A stretch of 64,000 nucleotides of DNA from Diprion similis (Eukaryota > Arthropoda > Insecta > Hymenoptera > Diprionidae): assembly GCF_021155765.1 (NCBI RefSeq), contig NC_060115.1:12194493-12258492 (forward strand), written 5' to 3'. Of the stretch, positions 49,806-63,121 are shown in pieces. Under the pieces are notes generated by a model. That model ran no database searches. It saw nothing but the letters and a program-made list of their open reading frames with translations, and was not told the DNA's origin. Position 1 is the stretch's first letter, and every line of letters starts with the position of its first letter. A program made the translations under genes and the position numbers.

Positions 49806-51093
49806 GGGTGATTTTTTTTTAACCACCCCGAGCCGATCTTGTAAAATAAATTAAGCGAGATAAAAAGAAACGGTAAATACAAAACCTTCAGAATTTGGTG
49901 GTATCACATTAGTTGCGAGTAGAACTGTTGACGACAGGTGAGCATCGACGTGTTTTTTTGTTTTCTATTATCATTTTTTCAATGGAATGATACCTTTTTT
50001 CTTCCGGAATGGAAACGTTCGTATAGCCTATACTCGATGGGTTATAAGACACAAGTCTGGCAAAGTGTTACAGAGTAGGCCTCGCAAGGTTGCGTAGCGA
50101 AACTTGAGTACGCCAGTTTTTGAAATTCGATTTAACTTTTCATTGAAACAGCGCAACCCTTTATGCCCAAAAATTTATCACTCGATTTGAAGCAACCGAT
50201 TAAGAACAAACGAAACATAAATTAAAAATAAAAAAACTCTCATAGTTACAAACTTGACGTTGGATTGTGAAATAAACTTCTACGTTCAGTCCAACCTCTC
50301 AATAAGAGCGCCAAAACCTCCGAGGGATAGTGTGTGTTTTTTTTTTTTTTTTTTTTTTTTTGAGAGAGAGAGAGAGATAGAGAGAGAGAGAAAATTCGAG
50401 CCCCCCAACCACGCGTGCGTCATTTTCTTGTAGTCTGGGCGTTTATATATTCTTACTTAATATTCATTCATACCCATTTCGGAATCGTAATTTTACATTT
50501 GAAATGATCTTAATCTCCATCAGACTACTCAACGTAGTCAAATCACCTTGAGAACAGACTGGAAAAGTGTGAGGTAAACTGACAATGAATATATGCGCCA
50601 TTGGTTGCGGATAATGAATTCTGGGGAAAAAGCTTTTTTGCTGTTTCAATGAAACATGAAACCAAATGAAGACAAACCATGAGTTGCCGTTAGTTTAATC
50701 TCTGCGACTTCACGTGAAAGAATAATTCGACCTCATTCGCTATTCGAATACTTGGGTAATCGATTTTTTTTTTATTCGGTCCGATGGGTTGCCGGTTACT
50801 TGCGAGATCCTTTTTTTGTACCCCTATGGCCAGCTCATATTTGCAATAACTCGACAAGTTTATAAGCCATATAAACCCTAAGATTCTGAGAGAAAAAACA
50901 TGGCATTCCATTTGAATATACCAAGTTGACTTTTTTACTGATATACCAAGTTTTTTACTGATCCACTTGCAATAAACGTGATACGGCCAAATTCTTTCCC
51001 CCCTTTTAATCCCAAATATTTTGTATCCAACGCTTTTTCGTACCTCGCGCTGCTCACGAGACGTCGGTCCGGGGCGATTAAAAAAAACCACCC
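49806..51093. mobile_element. 1.29 kb inverted-repeat element, ends related to the 13.9 kb palindrome
   Basis: The left end GGGTGATTTTTTTTTAACCA, then CCCCGAGCCG, matches the inverted right end GGGTGGTTTTTTTTAATCGC, then CCCGGACCG. Pairing continues weakly for about 150 bp (AGAATTTGG..GTATCAC on both arms). Its first 16 bases are almost the same as those of the 13926 element. A minus-strand open frame at 50690-51091 (133 residues) begins in the right end and has no recognisable domain. Confidence 0.65.
50337..50390. repeat. Poly-T followed by GA tract
   Basis: About 25 T, then (GA)n with one interruption. It lies inside the 49806-51093 element. Confidence 0.9.
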
Positions 51094-54000
51094 TATATAT
51101 AAAAGTCAGAACAACACACAGGCGATTTTTTGAATAAATTCAAACAACGCGGCAATTTAGGTGCATGCTGGATTTCTATTTTTCTTTTTTAAGGTTCGTT
51201 TCTGTATCAGCGAAGATCTTCCCCGCTCCCAAGTCTCATACCCACGTCGCCAGATTAGGATCTCTTTCTCTCTCTTTTCGAGCTGCACACATGTACGGCA
51301 CTCAAAGTAGACGCAACGCACTTCTGTGGCTTAGGCATTGTATGTATGCATCTCGGTGTAACGACGCGACGCTTCGAATTTTACGACTTTGGCGTAGCGT
51401 TCCGGCTGCAGAGAGATGTTTCATTTTCTAAGGTTCGTAGCTAGAGTTCTTCTTACAATTTGCTCCAGCTATCCACCACGGTTATATAACATGAGCCGCA
51501 TGTACGGACTAAGGGGTACGTATAACGTGTGTTTTCCTCCACTTTTTCAACGTCGAGCTAAAAGTGGATGAGTTATTCGCAGGTATTATACATCCGCAAA
51601 CGTACTTGCAAGTAGGTTCCTGAAACCCATTTTACAATTACAAGTATTATCTTGAAATTGTTAGATCATCGTAAAAAATTACAGAGCGCAACGATTTCTT
51701 GATTTATGTATGTGTGCACGTGGACGTTTTACAGACCCTCACGACAAAGTACCTGCCTCACAGCTCGCCAATTCCCACACGTACTATCGATTTTTATCCA
51801 ACTACAAACCCGTGTATTTTCAAGATCCCCGCAGAATTGCTTTACGTAGTTTTATTCTCATTAGTTTTTTTTTTTAATCGAAGTGCAGTTGGGAAGATCG
51901 ATTCTTCAGTTTTCTAACTTAAGCATAACATAAAATGTAGCTTGCCATCTGTATATAAATAAGTTACCTACGAATTTATTTAAAATAAAAAGAAAAATAT
52001 ACAATTTAATCGACAGTTTTTTTCCAGTAGGGCCTATTTTGCTGATAATCGCATGAATGCAGCAAATAGACTGAACATTCTATCAAAAAAGTATTAACCC
52101 ATTCACTTTTTTGTATACTATAGTGTACAATCTTGATTTACGTTTTTACGATTTTCTCAAGTTATCCTGCATATTAAATAATTGTCAAGTAAAGTACGAA
52201 ATAAGGGTAACATTTTCTGGAAAACCGATTGCTGCTATGTATTTTGTAGAATTATTCTCAGGTGAGAGAAGCGAAAACTTTGAAAAAAAATCAATTTCTG
52301 TAAAAATGTCCAAAAAATTTCAAAATAGTCCAAAAAGTGATTCTTTACCCAAATATGTAAAGTCATTTTGAGTGAATATTTTCATTTCAAAGGACAGCTG
52401 ACATCAGGTCATTGGTCGACAGGTCTTATTACCCGCAGATACCTTATACCTATGTCGTGATATATATTAGGGTGGAATAGCTTGAAACCTTCATTTGTGG
52501 TGGTAATTGATTGAATAAACAGCTAGAGGCTCCACACTTCACCCGTTTCGTTGCGAATAGTGCAATGAATCCAGATTATCCTCTTTCAAATCTCTGAAAC
52601 AAACAAAAATCAGCGAATGAGAAAAAGTCTTGGTTGAAAATAATCGATTCTTGATTTCAAACACACAATTAATTCACTATCAGTCACTAAATGTGAGCTA
52701 AAGAATGTAAAGCATGTTTTTCAACTTTCGCAGACACCGCATATATGAGAAATTTGGATGATTCACTCACACAACAATAATAATAATCTAATCACAATCA
52801 ATTAACATTGGTAAAAAGATAACATAATAGCAAACATGAAATTACTATAATATCGGTACCTATAAAACCGCTATCGTTATCTCGCGGATAAATTTTAACC
52901 CATTCATGTATCATATAACTAATGGATATGCAAAAAAAGATTTGTTGAGAATTAGCAAAAGTATTTTCAGCTTATTATAACACTGAGGCACGTCTGTGAT
53001 CAGAAGTTGAAAGGGTAAGGGTACCTTGTTACATTGGATTTGTAAATCAGTGTATACACAAGGAGTATTTGAAATTTTAAGGCACACGCATTCACATGTT
53101 CATAGTCACACGTGTTCGTATTTCGAATTTCCGCGTGATTGATTCTTCCTTGGTTCGTTACCGTGGAGCTCCGTGGTTCGTTTGGTCGCTCCTTTCCTCC
53201 TGGCTGCAACACCTCGCCCTGCATCCCCCGTTAGTTCTATTAATATATAAATTACATTAGCGTCGTGAAACAGATATCTATATATCCGTACCTTATCAAC
53301 TCTACGCACGCAACTACATCTCGGAGGCGTTTGCTCACGTACCTATAACGTAACGTAGCATGCACGGATGGGTATAATACGGCAGCGTATGTGGTTCACG
53401 CAGGTAGAACACATGATTGGTGTATCATGGCTATAACGTACATATACCTATACATATACCTTGTACCCAGCTCTCTTCCAATCTTCATCTTGACGCATAA
53501 ATCCATAATAGCTCTACTAATTGACAAAACTGGTTGCCCAATCTACCGTATATTGTATCTGCCGCAAATTAAAGAATAACCTAAAGAGAAAAAAGTGATG
53601 GAAGTTAAGAGGCTGAGAAGAGGAGAGGAAAAGAAACCAAAAAATAGCGGGAAAGGCGGGGAGATGAGCGGAGAGAAAACACAAGTAAACGTCTGCGGAT
53701 CCTCACAGTCGTTTCCTACGCACCTTGTACCTTTTACCCATGCACAAGCTGTACATTTCATACATATATATATTTACACGGTCTGCACACATGTAACTCG
53801 GTCGTGAAACGCCGAGATGCCCACTTGCACACGTGCAGATGCCGGTGCGTTGAAGAATTGAGAGATTACGCGACATTCCCCGGATGACCGGGGATACAGG
53901 AACCGAGGAATGCCTGTTCAAGTCTACTGGAGAACGGGACAGAGCTGATTGCCTGGCGCACGCCGTTCGATCCGCACCAATATCGGTTCGCCTAGCCGAC

Positions 54001-57000
54001 ATGCTTTATCTTAGAAATTCTGGTTTCTTATAATTTCATGGTTTTTGCACGCGAATGCTTTTCTTAACCGCAGATGCGAACGTAGGTTTATACCCAGTCA
54101 GTCCTTGGCAGAATATCTCTTCCTGCTGCTCCTATCGCGAACCGTTCTGGTAATCATTCGTACACAGGGTTTACGTTCCTGTGTCAATTGGTTCTGTTTT
54201 TTCGGTGACTTTCTGCATATTTGTTATAAGCTGCTAGGTAATGGCGCAAAACGACAAAACAATCCACGCCATGATTTCATGGTAGCTCCATTTTTGTTGT
54301 TTTGTGATTACTTAGTCGGGTATTCTGTATTCATGTATATGAAATATGTACTATTTTTATGGAATTTTTGAAGCAGTTATAGCTATAATTGGGTTGAATT
54401 TTCAGTCAAATATGCTCGAGAAATATAGACTTTTTTCTCACTTTGTACACAGCCGATTTGATTGTCGATTTAACTGATTTCCGGGTAAATGCGTTGAAAA
54501 CAAGAAAAATCTGTACTACAAGCAGTTTTAGATTGAAAAATTGAGTAAACGCAACATAGCGAGAAAATAGTTTACAACTTATTGACGACGATGCTATTAT
54601 GAGGTATAATATTTTCTGAAAATTTTGCAGAGTATTCTGCAAATTCATAAATTTGATAAAATAATTGATAACATTGTTGATAAAATTAGTTATGGAATCA
54701 TAACTAAAATTAGAGCTGTAGAAGCGTATTTTACGTTGATTTTTATTTATTTATTTATTTTTTTGTTTTGCAATACTCAATTTTCACGATACATAGTGAT
54801 TTACAGAGATATAAAAAAGACTGTGGTGATTCAGAAAATCCTGTCGAGGTTTGAAAGCCCGAAACAGAAAATCGCCGGAGGTGTAATAAATCACAGGCTG
54901 TATAATAAAATCTGGCAAATTATTCGAAAAATATGATAATATGGCGCGGGAAACGTGCTTCAGTTGACAATGAGGGCCGGTAATACAAAAACGCACACCG
55001 CCTCTGCGGTCGCAGAGTGGGCATATTATGATGCACCTATCCACGGGCACCAACAGGTAAAGCCTTGTATTCTCGCGAAGGGCAAACAAGCCAGCAAACG
55101 AGCAACCAAGCAACACGCTGCGATGAAGACTTTGCCCGGTATATAACCGTACGTTATATCGAGTTAATTAACCGACGTTTCCCATCGATCGTTTCCAAAT
55201 AGCGAATTTAATTGATCGAGGATCTCCCGTCCGGTTGGTTCGAGAACGGTTTCCACGCTTCAACAGCGCCGCACGCGGCGCATCGACGTCGGCCTTTGCA
55301 CGCGTACCTTGCCTGGTAATCCATATCTGCGTATATATGTACGTATAACATAACTACGACGTCCGTACCGGTCAAAGTGGCCTTACCATGGACTCGTCGA
55401 GCGAGAGCGAACGGCGTCGTCTAATACTGCTAATCAACTCCTAACGCTCTTAGCATGAGAACGAACCCAGCGACGCCACCGTAGTCACGAGCAATCTTCT
55501 TTTGTTTCGCCATTCCATTGTTCGATCGTTCCTCCGTTCGTCGGTTGCGCGCGTCCTTTTCGGCGGGTTTTGAACGTGTTCCGAGTAGCCTGCAACGCTG
55601 ATTGTGAGCTACGCCGAGCCAATCCGAGGGAGCGAGACGGAGCAAGAGGGGGAGAACCGGCGGGGACGAACGGGTTGCGCGCGTTCTATTTTCAAAATTC
55701 AAACAATTATTTCTCGATTAAGGAACGACGAAGTGGTCTCGAGTCGCGCCTCGCGCTACTGTGAGAATGGATGTTAAAGGCACCTACACTAACACACTTA
55801 TAAGGTATAGGTATAAGGTGCGCGACGCAACTAATTGAGGAAGTTTTGTGGACAATTTGAAATTAATATATTATGTGTATAAAGCTGTTTTGTAATGGAC
55901 TTGGGATGAATTCTCGAAGGGTACTTCATTCTGTTGGAAACTTCCATTGCACTCCGCCGCCGTGAAGATAGAAAACTACCGACTTCCTTCTCCCCGTGCC
56001 GCCAACCCATCATCAGAGGGCCGATGGTGACGCCCGTGACGTGACGCGTTGTTCCGGCAGACCCAATTGTTTTTTCCTCTCTAGCTCCATCGTCCCTTTT
56101 TCTTCTTTCGTCTTTTTTCTTCTCCTTCCCGTATTTGTGCTTTTTTCTTCCCAACCTTTCTCTTTCTTATTATTTCGTTTCCAGGTAGGTCTCGTACACC
56201 TCGCGACTGCGCTCGAGGCCCCCTCATCAGCGAAAAACCCCCTTGTACCTATTTTTTTCTCGACGAGTGTCCTGCGCGGAGCCTGTAGTGGCGAACGCCG
56301 TTGTGGAGATATGTAATCAATAAACAGAAACACATTACAAAAGGAATTTAAATTAAAAAAAATTGAATAACATTACTTTTTTTTTAAGACATACACATAC
56401 AATATAAAGTACGGCACTGAAGTTCCAAGTTCAAGTTTTGAAATTCAATCACGCAATTGTATTGTATTTCATAGCATTTTTTCTGCCAACGTTCGAGATA
56501 AGCAGAGTTGGGAAGGAAAGGAAAAAACATTGTTTCATGTCGCTTTCCATATTCTCCGCATCTCACACAAGTACCCAAATAATACATGGTTTCTTGTTTC
56601 GGGTAAAAAGCGCTTTGCCGCTGTATAAAAAGGCCGTTAATTTACATAAATATTTGAAATTATAGAGAAGAAAGGTGACTTACTCGACGAGATCGATTTG
56701 TCAAAGCCGCGCTTAAACAATTAGTTAATAAGGTATTGATCTCGTGAAATTAACGTAAATGTACATAAACGGTGTATTATCATCGCATATTGCGATAAAG
56801 TTCTTTTTGAAACTCGACAACGAAAGTTTATATCATGTAGATTTATCGATACATAAACATGCAGTTTACATTACGTGTGTACTTCGCAGGCATGGCACTA
56901 ACTGCGGCAGCAGTATGATAGCTACAGGCTAGGAAGTCAAGTACGAAAGAGGTGGTGCAGCATTACAAGAAGCCGGATGGATAAGGTTATTCAAAAGAAG

Positions 57001-60000
57001 AAGAAGAGGAAAAAACTGAAAACCTGGAAACGAAAGAAAAAAAATATGTCTTCGCGCAGGCACGTCACGTTCTGACGATACCGGTGAATCTTGAACTATA
57101 TCAAGCACCCCGCTGCCTGCAGGGCCCCAAACTTCTCCAGGTTGACAATGACGGACGACCAGACAGTGTTCCAGCATGACCAGAGTGCCAAACTCGACCG
57201 AACCATTTAACTATACCGTATTATATATCCTGTTTGCTGGGTTTTCAAACTCCAAGGGAAAAATATTCCCTTTCATGTACATATTGTACAGCCAACGTCG
57301 TTTAATGCAAACAGCGCACCGCAACAAGACTTAGTTATATGAATGATCGGATTATTCTTTTCCCTCTTGCGGGCATTTTTTAATCATCATTTTATAACTA
57401 GATCATCATGTCAAAAACTGTAGCACTAAAGAGAAAGAATGTGAAATACCTAAATGATTCAACCAAATTGTATCTCAAAAAGACGCCTTCGTTCAGTAAT
57501 TATTTATGTTTCAGCGTCGGATTCAATTTATTGTCTCAAGTAAATACTGGCTAGGATCGAAACAAACTACACACCGTATGATATCTCGGTACGAGTATGC
57601 GTATTAAATACGGTAAATTACTTTGTTTCAGAGAGCAGTAACGTCTGTATTGACATGTAGCAGTGACTGTGGAAAACTCGCTTTCTGTTCCTCTATTAAG
57701 ACGATGCTGTAGTCAGTCTTTACCGACAGAGTAAGATATCATTTTCCACTGTTATCGAAGCTTACGCAGCCCAGTTGTAAAATTGCCGTAGTCAGCGCAA
57801 TTATGCACGCAATGCCGAACGAAACGGTCAGAAAAAAATTCTTTCATGCAAGAATAAGGTCAGAAAAAACTCTTCCTGTAATCAGTGGTAATCCAATTAA
57901 AGGAATACTTTTCTTGGCATTATTGTTGCGTAGAAAAAAGTTTTTCGGGGGTATTATTATTAGGAATTGCATGTAGAATTATTTTCACATCAATGATGCT
58001 CCGGTTTTGATAATAGTAAATAATAAGTGACATTTAACGCGGCCGGTAAATAGTGACTTTAGCATCCTCTTAAACAGAGCAGCGTTAGGTTAGAGGAGTA
58101 AATGGTTCCGATGTCGATCCTTGCTCTGAATATACATTGGATTCGACATGTGTAAGTAAGTTGATGGAACAAGATTGATTGACTCAATGGGAACGGATCT
58201 GAACCAGAACTCGTGAAGAAGGAAAATATATTTGCATCTGCCAAGGTATATTTCAGTTTATTCAAGAGCAAACAATCATCCAAACAATACGAATTACCGT
58301 TTTCGTGGTCCGATAAAACGAATAAGGGATTAAAAATTATTTAAATTCGGTGGATTCGTTAGGGCTCTAATACATTACACTAATTAATTACTTACGTTAG
58401 CATACAAGCGAACGAACGATATAACGAAGACAAATATTCAAGAAAAAACGATAAAGCAACCGTGTAGCGTTCGCGAGACGAGTGCCGTCGCCTTGATTGG
58501 CGTTGCAAACTGCGAAAGGCTGCGGCATGTAGGGTTACAATCAACGAACAAAAAACAGCAAATGAGCAGCAAACAAAAACTTGGAGAAAAATAAAATGGA
58601 AAGGGAAAAGGCAGGCTAACGTTGTAAAGGACACGAGAAGTACAGATGGATGAAAGTGGCAATTGGCAATAAAGGAAGTGTAAAAGGCAGAAGAAAAAAA
58701 AAAATCAACAAAACCGAAAAGGTAAATAAGAAAAAAAAAAAAATGACGAAAAAACGGAAAACGACAGAGGCAGATATTGAAAAATAATATTGAAAATAGA
58801 ACGGCACGAAGGTCGTGCGACGACGCGTCTTTGTTTTTGGTCACGAGTTCGCGGAACGGTCGCTCGGCTCCGTGGCCGCGTCTAGTCGTAAAATCCTTGC
58901 GACTCGTCCTACGGTAGACCTGCGATGCAGACCTGTGCCCATCTCTTCCCGCTCCTTTCTTCCCTCCTCCTCTTCCCCGTCGTCCTTCTCCTCTTCCGCC
59001 TGACCCCCTTCTCCGCGCCCCGGAGCCATTTGGTCCAACATCAGGCTTAAAAGCTCTACGACAATCACGATTCACGCCTCGGACCTCCCTGAAAACGCGG
59101 CGTATAACCGTAATTCTAAATGGAGTATAGGTATAGTTTCGCCCCGTCACCAAAAAGGAGGGAGTTTAATTAATTTCAAACTTGTAACGCGTCGCGCATT
59201 ACCTGCTGCATGCAGCACCCCTGGGTTCCCCGTTGCACCGTCCATCTCAATTTTTTTCACTCCCTTCTCCGGCATTTCTTGCTGTACGTATACTATATAC
59301 ATGTATATAACGGCGTCTCGCTTCCTATAATGACACTTTTTCTTTTTCTGCTTTATTCCCTTGGCTTACAATTTATTGTTGTTTTTTTGTTTTCGGAATT
59401 TTGTTTTATATGTCTTTTTCTTTTTTTATTCCTATCCATTGTTTTTCTCTCTTTCTGTCCCCTCGTTTCTTTTTCATTTTTTGCCGCTGCATGTTTTGTT
59501 TCGTCTTGCTTGATGCCCTTTCGCTATGAAGGGTATATATATATATAGATATAGGCGCGGTGGTGGGATTAATCGGTGGTCAGGGGCATCAGGGGAAGAG
59601 GGGAATGGTTCTTGGCTGCAGGTGAACGAGCGGTCTTGCTTGAACGGTCCTGGAGGTCGATCAGGTGAAATAAGATCAGGTGAATCGGGTTCGATCCACG
59701 TCGAAAATGGAGACGCAGAGCCTCATCAAAGATCAACGCCGCCGCAATCAGTCTGTACCGGAAATCGGCACTATGCGGTTTAGCTCTATCCAAACACATG
59801 CCGGTAGATATATATATATATATATATCGGCATCATGTACCTGGCCAATAACTTTATAGTAGCCTCCTTTTCTATACGCAATATATAGATAGCTCTATAC
59901 GATATATATATTATATCGTTACACGCGTACTGTTATGCACAGTATCATGGCCTTCATTGTACACTTCCAATGCTGTAAACTGTGAAAGATCGGCAAGTCG

Positions 60001-60367
60001 TAAGGTCCCACAGCTCACAAAATCTTTCTATTGTTATGCTTGTGCAAAATAAAGAATAATATCAGATATTGGGATCTTCAAGTTCGGAATATGCCATTTG
60101 GTACCGGTAAGTATACGCCATTAGTTGGATCTTATTTAACTATATGCTTGATTCTTACCGCAAGTTATTATTACTCATTAGGCTTGTACACAAATTGAAG
60201 TAATGTTAGAAAATAATAAACCGAAAAGTTGCTTGATGTCTCCTGGGTTTTGACATTTATTGTAAAATTTATTCAAAACGATCAACCGATTTTACCGATT
60301 ACCCACGCCTGACGCCATATTGCTTCAACCGATCTCAATACGCGAGTTAAATCGTCTTGAAAGAAGA
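51094..60367. other. Gene-poor stretch with low-complexity tracts
   Basis: No gene is supported. Less AT-rich blocks near 53150-53230, 55200-55760, 55900-56320 and 58800-59100 hold purine- or pyrimidine-rich tracts that create long open frames on several strands at once. They look like low-complexity or promoter-like DNA, not exons. The block at 55380-55760 has CCAAT at 55619 and many CG steps. Confidence 0.35.
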
Positions 60368-60465
60368 GGGTTATTTGCATTGGCAGCCCTGGATTAGTCC
60401 TGTTACGTAGGTTGGCAGCGCTGTTGTCTCAATTAAGTGCAGGGTAGCCAACGCAAATCACCCTA
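60368..60465. mobile_element. 98 bp hairpin element
   Basis: AGGGTTATTTGCATTGGCAG pairs with the inverse of the right end (AGGGTGATTTGCGTTGGCTA), and CCCTG/CAGGG closes the 25 bp arms. The loop holds GGTTGGCAGCGCTG. It is small enough to be a solitary MITE or a structured RNA. Confidence 0.65.
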
Positions 60466-62370
60466 CCGTTTCAAAGTAATCTTCTGGCACGCATTCGCAT
60501 GTGTGTCTAATGTGTATGAAGGTATGCAAGTATACGGTGGCCGCGTACCGCAGAGACACTCAACTCACGCGACGATCCATCTCGAGGAATTCGATGGCAC
60601 GTTCTCGAGTTGAACCATTTCCTTTCCAACGCGCTATGATTCATGTAAGTACCTATAAGGCGGGCACCCGCCGCATTCGGCATCCAGTTCACCGCCCTTG
60701 TGACCCTAGAATCGAAATACCTAACATTTTTGGAAATTAAACGATGGTAAAAGTATTATAGATGTTAATGCCTGATGGGAAGTAAAAATGCGATTTGCGA
60801 TCATTAGGATCGCATACAGATTGTCTTGCAAAAACTCCGTCCACTGATTTCTGATCTTACAATCAGTAATATCTGATTTATTGGAAATCAATCTGTATCG
60901 AATTATTGTCGTTGAAATAGCACTTCAACTGCTAAGTTCTCTGATAATTATTTGAACGTCCGGTGTAATTTTTCATAAATCATCTCTGGAAACTTAATGC
61001 CTTAGAAAGCCATTTGTTTCCTATGATATGAATGAAGAAATACCGTGGGATCTCGGAGATTTTTTTTTACAGGTAATTCAACTCGGTTTCATTGCTTTAT
61101 TCAACACGGTTTTTGGCGAAATTCACATTTTCAATATCATTTCGGTACATTATACGATATAGGCTTATGTTATACATCTAATTTCTCGAAGATTCTGTCA
61201 ATATTGTAGCATAAAGTATCCGATATTCGACACATGCAACATTATTACTAAAGAGGAAATTTTGGGACAAAAAAATATTTTATTCGTTCTCTTTTAGTAT
61301 AGCGCAGAAGGTCATTTAATTATTAATTTGAATTTCTTCCGTCAATTTTAACTGTTAATTGCGTGAATGCGAGAAAATGATTGAAAGATCTTGATAATAA
61401 TAAAGAAATTACATTCATGATAAAAATTCCCGCGAGTTTACTAATATTAATAAAGATTGCTTAAACAAATAAACGGTGGGTCTAATTGTAAGAAGCTGTG
61501 CATAACCATAGCAAACGGATATTTATAATTTCGAAGTGGATGTAGAATAGCTAGCGTACGTGGCTTTTGGACTACAAGAAATATCGCGATAAATTGACAT
61601 AAGAGTCATTCATGGCCTGACATCCGCAGTAAAGTTGCAAGTCTTTTATGCTTTACTTGCGTCAAAATAATAATTTAAGAGAAATTTTTTTCTTGTCGGA
61701 TCATGACTAAAAACCTTCGGAATATAAATTGATCTATCCTTCAGTCCGTGCCAAAATAGTTTTTGACTTTGCGTATAAAGTTAGAGGCGAACTTTTGCCG
61801 ATGACGGTGTTTTCTCGCCAACCGATGAAACTTTTCTCCGCAAATTTCTTTGCTTTTATATCTTTGCTTGGTAAGGAATACGAAATTTAGTGCTGCGCAG
61901 GTTTCTGTGCAAAATCGACTGCACTCTGAAGAGATAATACGCGGGGATGTTCTAAAATATTTTCTATTAATTTCTAAGTTGTTCTAACGGATTTTGTAAA
62001 TATTCATTTGTCTACATGCATTTCTTAAAATTTCGATGTTGCTAGTTTCAAATATTTGTGCCAAATTAGAGAGATTTCGAAATTTCTAGGTCGAGTTTGA
62101 GAACTTCATTTTTGTAGTTTGAAAAATGATGATTTTCTCAGGGTTGTTCAAGGAGGAATACAACATTAATTCAGTCTGTAAAATATTCATAAGAAGAATT
62201 TCTAAAAAACCCGGATTCAATAGATTTCAGAGTGATGAAGAAAATTGCAAAAGCAGCGTCAAAAACTGGAGATTTACCAAAAAATGTCGGAATGAGAAGC
62301 CCATGTATCAAGGACTTGTGTGAGTTTTTTTTCTTTTTTTTTAGGATTATTCATAAATGATGGACGAGTA

Positions 62371-62400
62371 GGGCGGAGGGGGGAGGGGGGGGGAGGAGGG
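62371..62400 (+). repeat. G-rich tract with G-quadruplex potential
   Basis: Several runs of three or more G within 30 nt (GGGCGGAGGGGGGAGGGGGG form). It could form a quadruplex on the plus strand. Confidence 0.6.
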
Positions 62401-63093
62401 AGATACACGTAAAAAAATATTTGTCACGCGCTTGAGGTGCGGTGCGGCACGAGGATGAATTTCCGGAAAAATCGTAGCCTTCCGTTTAGTGGCGGGCATG
62501 AAGAATTCCGGATCACCCGGTACGTGCACGGGAGTACGGCGGTCAAACGTTTTGCTATCTCACGGAGCCCCCGTGGTTCGCGTCGTTCGTCGTTTTGGTG
62601 GAATTCCAGTTTGCCCATTTCGGGCCGGGCCCCGCACGTTTCAATCTGTTAGCTTTTGGTCCGGCCGTATAACATTATGTGTATACATATGTATACCATT
62701 TACCTGTACACAAAACTTGACGTGCTTTTCGTGCCCTATTTCTGTACCTTTCACCGAATTCCTTCATATATACATCTTCTATACTTTTCAAATTTTAATC
62801 TCCAGCTTTCGGTTTTTATATTTAAACATAGTACTGTTATAATAAGGTCATTATAATTACTAACCACACTCGTAACGTTATTATAGGTGCAAAGTCCCTT
62901 CGTAACACGCGTAGGCTCAACACCTCAGGTAGTTATAATATCCGCAAGGCGGTCGTTGTTCGCTGCAGTGAGTGCTGCCCGGGAAATGATCCTTTTTTTT
63001 ACTTGCAAACCTCGGTAGATAGCTATGTAACGTACACTCATATCTATATTATATATATATATTATATATAATACACACACACAGACACACACA

Positions 63094-63121
63094 TTCTTCA
63101 TATATATATATATATGAAGAA
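63094..63121. repeat. 28 bp perfect palindrome
   Basis: The half-site TTCTTCATATATAT is followed directly by its inverse, next to CA and AT microsatellites. It is prone to cruciform extrusion. Confidence 0.8.

Noticed and set aside
50690..51091. 133-residue minus-strand frame in the 49806 element
   Set aside because: It begins in the terminal repeat and shows no transposase motifs (no DDE spacing that I can see), so I treat it as chance.
55388..55443. ATG in an ideal ACCATGG context opening an 18-codon frame
   Set aside because: It stops after 18 codons and no donor keeps the frame going.
55831..56333. Overlapping open frames of 106-107 residues on both strands
   Set aside because: They arise from a CT/GA-rich tract. 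The proteins are Lys/Arg/Glu or Ser/Phe repeats without a recognisable fold.
58392..59153. 253-residue minus-strand open frame
   Set aside because: It is made of low-complexity parts (Arg/Gly-rich, then Phe/Leu/Ile-rich from poly-purine DNA), and equally long frames exist on the other frames and strand. No domain or splice signal supports it.
59640..59710. tRNA-like B box (GGTTCGATCC at about 59689)
   Set aside because: No A box or cloverleaf can be formed around it.
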